Translations under genes and position numbers: made by a program
Shown here: positions 16,271 through 25,645 of the stretch, in pieces
Position numbering within the stretch: position 1 is the stretch's first letter
Layout: every line of letters begins with the position of its first letter
The notes under the pieces: model-generated
Seen by the model: only the letters and a program-made list of their open reading frames with translations
What the model was told of the DNA's origin: nothing
Databases searched by the model: none
Assembly (NCBI RefSeq): GCF_949769285.1
Contig: NZ_OX458331.1
Coordinates: 620,001 to 684,000 of the forward strand
Length of the DNA: 64,000 bases
Reading direction: 5' to 3'
From: Anaerococcus sp. Marseille-Q7828
GTDB lineage: Bacteria; Bacillota; Clostridia; Tissierellales; Peptoniphilaceae

Positions 16271-16299
16271 AAAAAGAGCCGTAACGCCAGGCTCTTTTT
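16271..16299. terminator. Terminator between pgi and the dehydrogenase gene
   Basis: AAAAGAGCC pairs with GGCTCTTTT around GTAACGCCA. It has T runs on both strands. On the - strand it ends pgi, so the dehydrogenase gene downstream needs its own promoter. Confidence 0.75.
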
Positions 16300-16322
16300 A
16301 GTGCACTCTTACTAATTATATT

Positions 16323-17594
16323 TTAATATCCTGGTTTGCCAAGTAATTTAAACATTTGTGCCTTATATTCTTCTACTCCTGGTTGGTTAAATGGATTAAC
16401 TCCAAGCATATAGCCTGAAACACCAACAGCTATTTCAAAGAAATAATATAGCTTTCCTATGGATTTGGCGCTAACTTCATCTAGGATTATACGAATATTT
16501 GGCACATTTCCACCTACATGGGCAATTGTTGTACCTTCCATGGCTTGTTTGTTGACATAATTCATTGTTTTGCCAGCTAGGAAGTTTAGTCCATCTAGGT
16601 TGTCTAATGTTTCTTTGATTTCTATATCTTTTTTTGCGTTTTCAATTTCTATTACTGTTTCAAATAGGTTTCTCCTACCATCTTGTATCATTTGTCCAAG
16701 TGAGTGGAGGTCTGTCGAGTTATTTACAGATACTGGGAAGATTCCGTTTCCGTCTTTTCCTTCACTTTCAGCAAATAGTTGCTTCCACCATTCTGCAATA
16801 TATTGTAATTTTGGTTCGTAATTTACCAAAACTTCTATATCTTTGCCATCTTTATAAAGCATATTTCTAACAGCTGCATACTTGATAGCTTCATTTTCAA
16901 AATTTTCTTTTGTGTAAAGGTCTCTGCCTTCAGCAAAGCCAGCCATAAAGTCATCTATATCTATGCCACAAGCTGCAAGTGGCAATAATCCTACTGCTGA
17001 TATTACAGAAAAACGACCGCCTATATCATCTGGAACTACAAAAGTTTCGTAGCCTTCAGAACTTGCCAAGTCTTTCAAAGCTCCCTTTTCCTTATCAGTT
17101 GTAGCATAAATTCTGCCCTTAGCTTCTTCTTTGCCATATTTTTCCTCAAGGGCTTCTTTCAAGAACCTAAAAGCAATAGCAGGTTCTGTTGTTGTACCTG
17201 ACTTTGAAATAACATTTACTGAAAAGTCCTTATCTTTGAGATAATCAAGCAAATCAGCCATGTATTCACCAGAAATATTGTTTCCAGCGTAAACAATTTT
17301 AACTTTTCTATCAGAGTTAAAATACTTATCTAAGGCAAATTCTGTAGCTTTGATACCTAGGTAGGAACCACCAATTCCTACAGAAACCAAAACTTCGCTG
17401 TCATTTTGAATCTTTGCCGCAGCTTTTTTTATCCTCTCAAACTCTTCCTTGTCATAATTGATTGGTCTATCAATCCAACCCAAAAAGTCATTACCTTCAC
17501 CTGATCCATCCATAAGAGTCTTAAAGGCATCCATGGCTTTTTCTTCATAATTGTTGATATCTTTTAAGTCAACATTAGTAAAATCTAATCTCAT
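16323..17594 (-). CDS. pgi: Glucose-6-phosphate isomerase
   Basis: About 423 residues, the short bacterial PGI type. [14 protein letters not shown] near residue 87 is the substrate loop; [13 protein letters not shown] near 130 is the PGI signature-1-like SIS motif; the C-terminal region carries the [10 protein letters not shown] and [12 protein letters not shown] motifs, the latter with the catalytic Lys. It interconverts glucose-6-P and fructose-6-P. Three in-frame ATGs occur at 17609, 17597 and 17594. AAGGAGG at 17606-17600 overlaps the codons after the first and lies 5 bases from the third, so I choose 17594. Confidence 0.92.
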   Translation of the reverse strand: MRLDFTNVDLKDINNYEEKAMDAFKTLMDGSGEGNDFLGWIDRPINYDKEEFERIKKAAAKIQNDSEVLVSVGIGGSYLGIKATEFALDKYFNSDRKVKIVYAGNNISGEYMADLLDYLKDKDFSVNVISKSGTTTEPAIAFRFLKEALEEKYGKEEAKGRIYATTDKEKGALKDLASSEGYETFVVPDDIGGRFSVISAVGLLPLAACGIDIDDFMAGFAEGRDLYTKENFENEAIKYAAVRNMLYKDGKDIEVLVNYEPKLQYIAEWWKQLFAESEGKDGNGIFPVSVNNSTDLHSLGQMIQDGRRNLFETVIEIENAKKDIEIKETLDNLDGLNFLAGKTMNYVNKQAMEGTTIAHVGGNVPNIRIILDEVSAKSIGKLYYFFEIAVGVSGYMLGVNPFNQPGVEEYKAQMFKLLGKPGY

Positions 17595-17774
17595 CATAGC
17601 CTCCTTCATAACTACTTATTTTATACCCAAACTTTGGTAAATAGCTAGTTATAGGGGAAAGTTTTGGAGAAAATGTTATCTCTTAATTTAACAAATGACC
17701 CTTAATGGACATAGAATCTTTGAAATCAGCAAAAGAATACCACTTTCAGAATGTGAAAAGGTTTCACTTATTAA

Positions 17775-17803
17775 TTGACAAAAGACTGGTTGTTTTCTAT
17801 AAT
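17775..17803 (+). promoter_or_regulatory. Perfect consensus promoter of the lacto-N-biose operon
   Basis: TTGACA (17775-17780) and TATAAT (17798-17803) are separated by exactly 17 bp, followed by a ~27-nt leader to AAGGAGGAAGG and the ATG at 17837. The only regulator gene in the neighbourhood is the distant MarR, so control may come from elsewhere or by the attenuator at 19327. Confidence 0.85.
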
Positions 17804-17836
17804 AAGCTTACGACATACTATATTAAGGAGGAAGGT

Positions 17837-19300
17837 ATGAAAAATATTAAGATGACACTGCTTGCTGTAATAGCAGCATTTACATTTGCGGCTTGTGGAA
17901 ATAATTCCACAGATACAAAGCCAGAAGATACAAAAACTGAAGATCAAGCAGCTACAGAAACTACTGATGATGCTAAAGAAGATCAAGAAGCTACAGATGA
18001 AGAAAGATCTGAAGATACAAGCGAAGAGGCTACAGGAGATAAAGATTTTGCAGGCAAAACCTTGACACTTGCTGGTCTTGACGGAGGTTATGGTACAGCT
18101 GGTTGGGAAAAAGTTATAGCTAACTTTGAAGAGATGACTGGTGCAAAAGTAGAATATAGATTTGAGAAAAACATCTACGATACAATCAGACCAGAAATCC
18201 AAGCAGGTAACGCTCCTGACGTAATTTATAACTCACTTGGCCAACAAACAGCTTTAACAGAAACTATGCTTAAAGAAGACATGGTAATGGAAATTACAGA
18301 TTTATTGGATAAGACTATTCCTGGGGAAGACCTTGCTGTTAAAGATAAAATTGGTGAAGGTTTTGTAAACAACTCTATTACAAATCCAAATGGTGATGAC
18401 AAAATGTATCTTGCTCCAATATTCTATGCTCCAACTGGACTTTGGTATAACAAAGCTCTATTTACAGAAGGTGGCGGAGAATATGAACTTCCTGAAACAA
18501 TGGAAGATTTCTTAGCTTTAGGAGAAAAAGCAAAAGAAGATGGAACAAGCCTTTTTACTTACCCAATTTCAGGCTATCTTGACACATTTACCTTTGCCTT
18601 AATGTATGAAATCGGAGGTCAAGAATTATTTGACAAATTAACAAATTATGATGTTGAAGCTTGGAAAAACGAGGCAACACCATTATTTGAAACAGTGGGT
18701 AAAATTGTAGATAAAGACAATCTAAATCCAAACACAGTAGCTCAAGCTAACAAAGAAGGATTTACTCAAAACCAACTTTCAGTAATGAAAAATGAATCAT
18801 TATTTATGCCAAATGGAACATGGGTAGTTGAAGAGATGGAAGATGCAGAAGGTGTAGCAGACGGATTTGAATGGGGCTTTATGCCACTACCATCATTAGA
18901 TGGATCTGATAGATATGCATTCTCATGGATTGAGCAAATTTTTGTATCAAAAGATGCCAAAGAACCAGAACTTGCAAAAGAATTCCTAGCTTACCTATAT
19001 TCTGATGAAGCAACAAAAGCATTTATCGAAAATGGTGGTGCAGTTCAACCAATAGATGGAGTTGAAGAATTAATTACAAATGAAAATCAAAAATTATTCT
19101 ATTCAATTTATGATGACGGTGCAAAACCAGCAGTAGGTGGATGGGCAGCTGCTCCAGCAGTTGAAGGTGTTGACCTAAAAACAATCTTCCTAAACTCAGT
19201 TGACTCAGTAGCAAATGGTGATATGACTGTTGAAGAATGGCAAAACAGCGTAGTAGATGCCATCCAAAGAATATCTGATGCTATCGAAGCTAGCAAGTAA
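17837..19300 (+). CDS. Sugar ABC transporter solute-binding lipoprotein (GNB/LNB-type)
   Basis: The true start is 17837, not the upstream in-frame ATG at 17705: the promoter lies between them and AAGGAGG precedes 17837. The 487-residue product has a lipoprotein signal ending AFTFAACGN (lipid-bearing Cys20), a Glu/Asp/Thr-rich linker to about residue 70, and then a family-1 solute-binding fold (WNEN-type features such as GLWYNKALF near 206). It is anchored on the outer face of the membrane and delivers substrate to the permeases encoded at 19368 and 20271. The GH112 gene in the same operon suggests lacto-N-biose or galacto-N-biose as ligand. Confidence 0.85.
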   Translation: MKNIKMTLLAVIAAFTFAACGNNSTDTKPEDTKTEDQAATETTDDAKEDQEATDEERSEDTSEEATGDKDFAGKTLTLAGLDGGYGTAGWEKVIANFEEMTGAKVEYRFEKNIYDTIRPEIQAGNAPDVIYNSLGQQTALTETMLKEDMVMEITDLLDKTIPGEDLAVKDKIGEGFVNNSITNPNGDDKMYLAPIFYAPTGLWYNKALFTEGGGEYELPETMEDFLALGEKAKEDGTSLFTYPISGYLDTFTFALMYEIGGQELFDKLTNYDVEAWKNEATPLFETVGKIVDKDNLNPNTVAQANKEGFTQNQLSVMKNESLFMPNGTWVVEEMEDAEGVADGFEWGFMPLPSLDGSDRYAFSWIEQIFVSKDAKEPELAKEFLAYLYSDEATKAFIENGGAVQPIDGVEELITNENQKLFYSIYDDGAKPAVGGWAAAPAVEGVDLKTIFLNSVDSVANGDMTVEEWQNSVVDAIQRISDAIEASK

Positions 19301-19326
19301 TTTTTGAATAATATAAGAAAAAATAG

Positions 19327-19350
19327 AGGGTGGCGTTAGCTGCCCTTTTT
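19327..19350 (+). terminator. Attenuating hairpin between binding-protein and permease genes
   Basis: GGGTGGC and GCTGCCC (with two G-T pairs) form a 7-bp stem around GTTA, followed by TTTTT. A partial terminator here would give more binding protein than permease, a usual arrangement in sugar ABC operons. Confidence 0.6.
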
Positions 19351-19367
19351 ATGCCTTAGGAGTTATT

Positions 19368-20261
19368 ATGAAAAATAGCAAACAAAAGAGAAAGTTCATA
19401 ACTTTAGGTCTTATACCAGCTTTCCTCTTGTATATAGTCTTTATAGTATATCCAACTCTAAATGTTTTTAAGGAGAGTTTATATAAGACTGGTGGACTTT
19501 CTGGGAAAAAAGAATTTGTCGGATTAAATAACTTTAAAATTTTATTTAAAGATCCAAATTTTATTAGATCTTTTCAAAACACAATTTTTCTCATAGTTAT
19601 AGTTACAATAGTAACTATGTTTATGGCTATACTTTTTGCATCTATATTATCTAGAGAAAAGTTTAAGGGGCAAAACTTTTTTAGAGTTATATTTTATATA
19701 CCAAATATTTTATCCATAGCAGTTGTAGCATCTATTTTTGCTGCTATTTATGGCATGGATCAAGGGCTTATAAATGGATTTATGCAATTAATAAAAAGTG
19801 GAAATCACACCAATACTCCATTTTTGGGAGATAGGCTATATGTAGTTTATTCCATAGCAGGGGCTATGATTTGGCAAGCTATCGGTTACTATATGGTGAT
19901 GTATATGTCAACTATGAGCCAGATTCCAGAACACTTATACGAAGCTGCCAAAATAGATGGGGCAGGTCGAATCAAACAATTTTTTGATATAACTTTACCC
20001 CTAAGCTGGGAAACAGTTAGAACTACTCTTACTTTTTATGTAATTTCTAATATAAATATCGCTTTTCAAATCATTAAAGCCCTAACTGGTGGAGGACCGA
20101 ATGGTGCTAGTCTAACCTTACTAAACTATCAATTTGAACAAGCTTATACTAACTCGGCCTATGGATATGGACTTGCTATCGGTGTAGTAGTATTCCTTTT
20201 CTCATTTTTGCTTACAGCTTTGATAAGCCGTATTACAAAAAGAGATATTATGCAGTACTAG
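19368..20261 (+). CDS. Sugar ABC transporter permease (MalF/UgpA type)
   Basis: A 297-residue inner-membrane protein with six helices. The binding-protein-dependent transport EAA motif reads EAAKIDGAGRIKQFFDITLP, near residues 191-210, and contacts the ATPase. It pairs with the permease encoded 10 bp downstream to form the channel of the disaccharide importer. Ribosome site TTAGGAG. Confidence 0.9.
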   Translation: MKNSKQKRKFITLGLIPAFLLYIVFIVYPTLNVFKESLYKTGGLSGKKEFVGLNNFKILFKDPNFIRSFQNTIFLIVIVTIVTMFMAILFASILSREKFKGQNFFRVIFYIPNILSIAVVASIFAAIYGMDQGLINGFMQLIKSGNHTNTPFLGDRLYVVYSIAGAMIWQAIGYYMVMYMSTMSQIPEHLYEAAKIDGAGRIKQFFDITLPLSWETVRTTLTFYVISNINIAFQIIKALTGGGPNGASLTLLNYQFEQAYTNSAYGYGLAIGVVVFLFSFLLTALISRITKRDIMQY

Positions 20262-20270
20262 GAGGATAAA

Positions 20271-21143
20271 ATGCGCGAACAATCAAAATTATTTAGGGTA
20301 TTTATCTACCTTTGCCTAATACTACTAGCTTTATCAATTATAATCCCAGTTGTTTGGGTTTTTATGGCAAGTATAAAATCAAATCCAGAATTTTATGGCA
20401 ATCCTTGGGCTTTGCCAAAGGGAGTTTATCTAGAAAACTTTAAAGACGCTTGGCAAGCTGCCAACATGGGAGAATACTTTCTAAACTCTGTTGTTGTAAC
20501 TGGTCTAGCATTAATACTACTACTAGTTATTGCAACTCCATGTGCATATATTTTGGCTAGGATGAATTTTAAGGGTAAAAAGTTTTTAACTATACTTATG
20601 AAAGCAGGACTATTTGTAAACCTATCTTATATTGTTATACCAATATTCTTGCTGTTGAGATCTTGGAATATGAATCTATCCGGTAACTTTTTGCCGAGTG
20701 GATTTTTCCTAAATAATAGGTTTATACTTGCTTTGATTTATGCGGCAAACGCCATTCCATTTACAGTATATCTCCTATCAAATTTCTTTAGCTCTATTAG
20801 CAAATCATACGAAGAAGCAGCCTATATCGATGGGGCAGGATACTATAGAACTATGGTTGATATTATGATTCCTATGGCCAAACCTGCTGTGATTACTGTG
20901 ATTTTATTTAACTTTTTAAGTTTTTGGAATGAGTATATACTTGCACTTACACTTATGACAGATCCAAATAAGAGAACCTTGCCGGTAGGACTTATAAATC
21001 TTCAACAAGCAGCCCGTGGGGCGGCAAATTATGGCAGACTCTATGCAGGGCTCGTAATTGTAATGATTCCAACGCTAATTATTTATATTTTAGTTCAAAA
21101 ACAACTTACCGAAGGAATGATGGTAGGAGGAGATAAGGGATGA
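20271..21143 (+). CDS. Sugar ABC transporter permease (MalG/UgpE type)
   Basis: A 290-residue six-helix permease with the EAA loop EEAAYIDGAGYYRTMVDI near residue 182. The C-terminal QKQLTEGMMVGGDKG is typical of MalG-type subunits. Its stop overlaps the start of the phosphorylase gene (ATGA at 21140-21143), which implies translational coupling. Confidence 0.9.
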   Translation: MREQSKLFRVFIYLCLILLALSIIIPVVWVFMASIKSNPEFYGNPWALPKGVYLENFKDAWQAANMGEYFLNSVVVTGLALILLLVIATPCAYILARMNFKGKKFLTILMKAGLFVNLSYIVIPIFLLLRSWNMNLSGNFLPSGFFLNNRFILALIYAANAIPFTVYLLSNFFSSISKSYEEAAYIDGAGYYRTMVDIMIPMAKPAVITVILFNFLSFWNEYILALTLMTDPNKRTLPVGLINLQQAARGAANYGRLYAGLVIVMIPTLIIYILVQKQLTEGMMVGGDKG

Positions 21144-23305
21144 GTAATGAAAAAAAGACAAAGGGGCGCTTGACCCTTCCTAGTGAAGAAAATTTCTTTT
21201 ATGAAACTAATGAACTTCTACAAAGACTTGGTGCGGATGCATTGAGAGATTCGGATGGTACCAAATTACCAGACGAAATTAAAGACTTAGATGCAGAAAT
21301 TTATACAACATATTTTGTAGCCCGTGACTTAAATGAATTTGCAAATGCCCACTTAGATGAAGTTACGAGATTTTATCTAACAAGTAAGTTTATAACAGCA
21401 ACAGAAAGAGAAACCACAATTGACCTGCTAGATGGTTATTATGAGGAACAAATTGACCTAGACACAAGCCATGACCCAAAAAAATGGTGGGAAGTTATAA
21501 ATAGGACGACAGGTCAAGTTGTTGAAAGCGACAAATGGGAATATGATAGTGAAAGTAAATCTGTAAAGATAAAGACAGATCCGTTTAATGTGTATTCTGT
21601 ATCATTTTTGGCCCTAGGAATCTGGGATCCAACTCAAATGTATAACCATATTACCAATGATTGGGGAGATTCAGTTGCACATCATATCCCGGTTGATGCT
21701 AGGTATAACAATACTTTTACCTATATGAAAGATAGTCTGGAAAAATGGTTAGAAGAAAATCCAAAGACAGATGTAGTAAGGTTTACAACATTTTTTTACC
21801 ACTTTACTTTAGTCTTTAATGACAAGGCCAAGGAAAAATATGTTGACTGGTTTGGCTATTCAAACACAGTTAGTCCAAAGGCTATAGAAGAATTTGAAAA
21901 AGAATATGGCTACAGATTACGCCCAGAAGTTTTTGTTGATGAAGGATATTACAACTCAACATTTAGAATACCATCTAAAGAATTCTTAGACTACATGGAA
22001 TTTCAACAAAAATTTGTAAGTCAAAGAGCAAAAGAATTGGTGGATTTAGTTCATGCCCATTGCAAAAAAGCAATAATGTTTTTGGGGGACAACTGGATTG
22101 GAACAGAACCCTACGGTAAATACTTTAAGGATATAGGGCTTGATGGAGTAGTTGGCTCAGTAGGAGATGGCCTAACACTTAGACTAATATCAAATATTGA
22201 CACTCCAATGACTGAGGGAAGATTTTTACCATACTTTTTCCCAGATACCTTCTATGAAGGAAATGACCCAACTATTGAAGCAGTTGATAACTGGACAAAG
22301 GCAAGACGAGCTTTGATTAGAAAGCCACTTGATAGGATTGGCTATGGTGGATATCTATCCTTAGCCTATAAATTCCCAGATTTTATTGACTACATGGAAG
22401 AATTGGTAAATGAATACCGTGAACTCTACGACATAGTAAGCCAAAGTAAACCATATTCATCAGCAAAAGTTGCTATCCTTAACTCTTGGGGATCACTTAG
22501 AACTTGGGGTGCCTATATAGTAGCTCACGGTCTTTGGTCAAAACTATCATATTCATACATGGGTATTTTAGAATCCCTATCTGGTATGGATATGGATGTT
22601 GAATTTATTTCTTTTGAAGATGTAAAAGATGGAATCGATTCAGATATCGATGTAATAATAAATGCGGGGGATGCTTACACAGCATTTTCTGGCGGGAAAA
22701 ACTTCTTAGATCCACAAGTGGTGGCAAATATTAGAGAATTTGTCTACAATGGCGGAGGATTTATAGGAGTTGGTGAACCTTCAGCAATTGTAGCAAACGG
22801 AAGATTCTTTCAACTTGCAGACATCCTAGGTGTAGATGTTGAAAAGGGATTCTCCCAAGGCCACAAAAAATATTTCACAGATATTACAGAAAATCATTTT
22901 ATAACTGAAGATGTAAAATCTGACCTAGAACTTGGCGAAATCAAGCCAAATGTTTATGCAATCAGCGAAGATACGGATATTCTAGCCTTTGATAACCATG
23001 AAGTTTACATGGCAGCAAATGATTTTGGCAAGGGACGTGCTTTTTATATAACAGGACTTCCTTATTCTTTCCAAAACACAAGAATACTAAAAAGAGCCAT
23101 ACACTTTGTAAGTCACAAGGAAGATACACTTAAGAAATACTATGCAGATGATTGTCGCCTTGAAGTAGCGGCATTTGAAAGTCTTGGCAAATATTGTGTA
23201 ATCAATAATTCACTTGAAGATGTAAGTTCAAAAGTTTACGATAAAGATGGCAATGCAAATGAAATAAGCATAAAAGCTGGTAAACTTATTTGGATTGAGG
23301 AGTAA
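21140..23305 (+). CDS. lnpA: 1,3-beta-galactosyl-N-acetylhexosamine phosphorylase (GH112)
   Basis: A 721-residue cytoplasmic enzyme that cleaves lacto-N-biose I or galacto-N-biose with phosphate to alpha-Gal-1-P and GlcNAc or GalNAc. It begins KGRLTLPSEENF, as bifidobacterial and clostridial homologues do, has the N-terminal TIM-barrel through about residue 430, FLGDNWIGTEP near 315 (Asp317 at the place of the family's catalytic acid, from memory), and the middle glutamine-amidotransferase-like domain (GGGFIGVGEPSA near 540). Length is full for the family. It lies within the importer operon, and its product Gal-1-P feeds the galE and nucleotidyltransferase genes further on. Confidence 0.93.
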   Translation: MSNEKKTKGRLTLPSEENFFYETNELLQRLGADALRDSDGTKLPDEIKDLDAEIYTTYFVARDLNEFANAHLDEVTRFYLTSKFITATERETTIDLLDGYYEEQIDLDTSHDPKKWWEVINRTTGQVVESDKWEYDSESKSVKIKTDPFNVYSVSFLALGIWDPTQMYNHITNDWGDSVAHHIPVDARYNNTFTYMKDSLEKWLEENPKTDVVRFTTFFYHFTLVFNDKAKEKYVDWFGYSNTVSPKAIEEFEKEYGYRLRPEVFVDEGYYNSTFRIPSKEFLDYMEFQQKFVSQRAKELVDLVHAHCKKAIMFLGDNWIGTEPYGKYFKDIGLDGVVGSVGDGLTLRLISNIDTPMTEGRFLPYFFPDTFYEGNDPTIEAVDNWTKARRALIRKPLDRIGYGGYLSLAYKFPDFIDYMEELVNEYRELYDIVSQSKPYSSAKVAILNSWGSLRTWGAYIVAHGLWSKLSYSYMGILESLSGMDMDVEFISFEDVKDGIDSDIDVIINAGDAYTAFSGGKNFLDPQVVANIREFVYNGGGFIGVGEPSAIVANGRFFQLADILGVDVEKGFSQGHKKYFTDITENHFITEDVKSDLELGEIKPNVYAISEDTDILAFDNHEVYMAANDFGKGRAFYITGLPYSFQNTRILKRAIHFVSHKEDTLKKYYADDCRLEVAAFESLGKYCVINNSLEDVSSKVYDKDGNANEISIKAGKLIWIEE

Positions 23306-23307
23306 GT

Positions 23308-23487
23308 ATGGATTATTATAAAAAAGAGAAAATAAACAACCTAATGCTTTTTGCCATATTTGTACTAGGGATAATCTTGCAATTTAAAGGACACGCGAGA
23401 ACAGGGTATCCGGCCTTGGGCCTACAATTCATATCCCTTTTCTTGTTACTCTTAGTACTTTATATATACAACAAGAAGCATAAATAA
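23308..23487 (+). CDS. 59-aa membrane protein in the lacto-N-biose operon
   Basis: ATG at 23308 is two bases after the lnpA stop, with GAGGAGTAAGT overlapping as ribosome site; stop TAA at 23485-23487. The product starts MDYYKKEKINN, has a hydrophobic helix at about 12-24, a short loop with GHARTGYPALG, a second helix at about 36-54 and a basic tail NKKHK. It resembles the small DUF6903-type proteins that I recall beside GNB/LNB genes in other Firmicutes. Possible roles are a transporter accessory or small membrane regulator; none is shown by the sequence. Confidence 0.7.
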   Translation: MDYYKKEKINNLMLFAIFVLGIILQFKGHARTGYPALGLQFISLFLLLLVLYIYNKKHK

Positions 23488-23496
23488 GGAGCAATG

Positions 23497-24606
23497 ATGG
23501 CAGGATTAACTTTTAAAAATATTTATAAAATATATGACGGTAATGTCACAGCTGTTGAGGATTTCAATCTTGAAATCAAAGATGAAGAATTTATTGTCTT
23601 TGTTGGTCCATCTGGTTGTGGCAAATCAACAACCCTTAGAATGGTGGCAGGACTTGAAGAGATATCAAAGGGAGAACTTTACATCGGAGATAAGCTAGTA
23701 AATGATGTAGAGCCAAAAGATAGGGACATTGCCATGGTTTTTCAAAACTATGCTCTTTATCCACAAATGACAGTTAGGGAAAATATGTCCTACGCTCTAA
23801 AAATTGCAAAAGTTCCAAAAGACCACATAGACCAAAAGGTAGATCAAGTAGCAGCGGTCCTAGGACTCGAGCCATATCTTGATAGAAAACCAGCAGCCCT
23901 TTCAGGTGGACAAAGACAAAGGGTTGCCCTAGGACGTGCTATTGTCCGTGACCCACAAGTTTTCCTAATGGATGAGCCACTTTCAAATCTTGATGCAAAA
24001 CTTCGTGTCCAAACAAGGGCAGAAATTACTAGACTTCACGAGCAACTTGATACAACCTTCATCTACGTAACCCACGACCAAACAGAAGCTATGACCATGG
24101 CTGATAGGATCGTAATTATGAATGATGGTAAAATACAACAAGTTGATACACCAACAAATGTCTACCAACATCCAAAAAACCTATTTGTAGCAAGCTTTAT
24201 AGGTTCTCCACAAATGAATCTAATATCAGCTACAATTTCTGAAGAGACTGATGGATTTTATGCAAATACAAAAACTTACAAGTTTAAAATCTCAGATGAT
24301 AAGGGTAAGGCACTAAAAGAAAAAGATTGGATAGGCAAAGAACTAATGCTTGGTATTAGACCAGAACATATCTACGATGCCTATAGGAAAACCGATTCTA
24401 TAATCCACGGTGAAGTAACTTTTATCGAACTACTTGGTTCATCTCAATTTGTATATATGAACGTTGGAGCTGACCAAATGCTTGCAACATTAAATATGGA
24501 TACCCAGGTCCATAAGGGGGATAAAATAGAGCTTTACCTGGATACAGAAAAAATGAATTTCTTTGACTCATCCAGCCAAGAAAATATACTTTTTGATTTA
24601 GACTGA
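23497..24606 (+). CDS. ABC transporter ATP-binding protein (MsmK/UgpC type)
   Basis: About 369 residues. Walker [11 protein letters not shown] near residue 37, Q-loop FQNYALYPQ near 80, signature [14 protein letters not shown] near 133, Walker [16 protein letters not shown] near 154, and a C-terminal regulatory OB domain (about 240-369) as in MsmK/MalK. It energises the importer encoded upstream and may serve other sugar ABC systems too, as MsmK does in streptococci. Of the two ATGs at 23494 and 23497, the second is 5 bases from AAGGAG and is preferred. Confidence 0.92.
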   Translation: MAGLTFKNIYKIYDGNVTAVEDFNLEIKDEEFIVFVGPSGCGKSTTLRMVAGLEEISKGELYIGDKLVNDVEPKDRDIAMVFQNYALYPQMTVRENMSYALKIAKVPKDHIDQKVDQVAAVLGLEPYLDRKPAALSGGQRQRVALGRAIVRDPQVFLMDEPLSNLDAKLRVQTRAEITRLHEQLDTTFIYVTHDQTEAMTMADRIVIMNDGKIQQVDTPTNVYQHPKNLFVASFIGSPQMNLISATISEETDGFYANTKTYKFKISDDKGKALKEKDWIGKELMLGIRPEHIYDAYRKTDSIIHGEVTFIELLGSSQFVYMNVGADQMLATLNMDTQVHKGDKIELYLDTEKMNFFDSSSQENILFDLD

Positions 24607-24616
24607 AAGGATAAAA

Positions 24617-25645
24617 ATGACACGAGTATTATTGACAGGTGGGGCAGGCTATATTGGTAGCCACACAGCTGTAGAACTTTTAGAAAGTGGATATGATGTT
24701 ATTGTTTATGACAATCTTGTAAACTCATCAAAGATTGCTCTTGATAGGGTGGAAGAGATTACTGGCAAAAAACTTACTTTTTATGAGGCTGATATTCTAG
24801 ATACAGAATTTCTAAAAGAAGTTTTGACTAAAGAAAAAATTGATGTGGTAATCCACTTTGCAGCCCTTAAAGCTGTTGGCGAATCAGTTAAAAAACCACT
24901 CAAATATTATCACAACAATCTAACAGGAACCCTAAGCCTACTTGAAGCTATGGAAGAAGTTGGTGTGAAAAACATCATCTTCTCATCATCAGCTACAGTT
25001 TATGGCGATCCAGAGACGTCTCCAATTACTGAAGATTTTCCAAAAGGCACTTGCACCAATCCATACGGTTGGTCCAAGTCCTTTATGGAACAGATTATGA
25101 CTGACCTAAATACGGCAGATCCAGACTTTAAAGTAGTTTTGCTAAGATACTTTAACCCTATAGGGGCTCACAAATCTGGGCTTATTGGAGAAGACCCACA
25201 AGGAATTCCAAACAACCTTTTGCCATATATCTCCCAAGTTGCGGTTGGCAAGCTACCACACTTACATGTTTACGGTGATGACTATGACACCCACGATGGG
25301 ACTGGAGTCAGGGACTATATCCACGTAGTAGATTTGGCCAAGGGCCATGTACTGGCAGTCGACAAGATAGATGAGCTTGGCGGAGTAAGTATTTTCAATC
25401 TTGCTACAGGTAATGGTTACTCAGTTTTAGATGTTCTCCACGCTTTTGAAAAAGCATGTGGCAAAGAAATTCCATACCAAATTGAGGCCAGAAGAGAGGG
25501 CGATATAGATAAGTCTTATGCAGATGCGACCAAGGCCAAGGAAGTACTAGGATGGGTTGCAGCAAATGGTATAGATCAAATGTGCCAAGATGCATGGAAG
25601 TGGCAAAAAATGAATCCAAATGGATACGAAGCGGAGGAGAAATGA
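24617..25645 (+). CDS. galE: UDP-glucose 4-epimerase
   Basis: A 342-residue extended SDR enzyme. It has the NAD-binding GGAGYIGSHTAVELL near residue 7, IHFAALKAVGES near 80, the catalytic Ser-Ser-Ala and YGWSK (Tyr/Lys) near 123 and 148, and RYFNPIGAH near 177. It interconverts UDP-galactose and UDP-glucose (and perhaps the N-acetyl forms), the last step of the phosphorylase pathway. Its stop overlaps the start of the nucleotidyltransferase gene (ATGA). Confidence 0.93.
   Translation: MTRVLLTGGAGYIGSHTAVELLESGYDVIVYDNLVNSSKIALDRVEEITGKKLTFYEADILDTEFLKEVLTKEKIDVVIHFAALKAVGESVKKPLKYYHNNLTGTLSLLEAMEEVGVKNIIFSSSATVYGDPETSPITEDFPKGTCTNPYGWSKSFMEQIMTDLNTADPDFKVVLLRYFNPIGAHKSGLIGEDPQGIPNNLLPYISQVAVGKLPHLHVYGDDYDTHDGTGVRDYIHVVDLAKGHVLAVDKIDELGGVSIFNLATGNGYSVLDVLHAFEKACGKEIPYQIEARREGDIDKSYADATKAKEVLGWVAANGIDQMCQDAWKWQKMNPNGYEAEEK

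Noticed and set aside
17705-17836. N-terminal extension of the solute-binding protein
   Set aside because: A perfect promoter lies inside it, and the lipoprotein signal starts at 17837.
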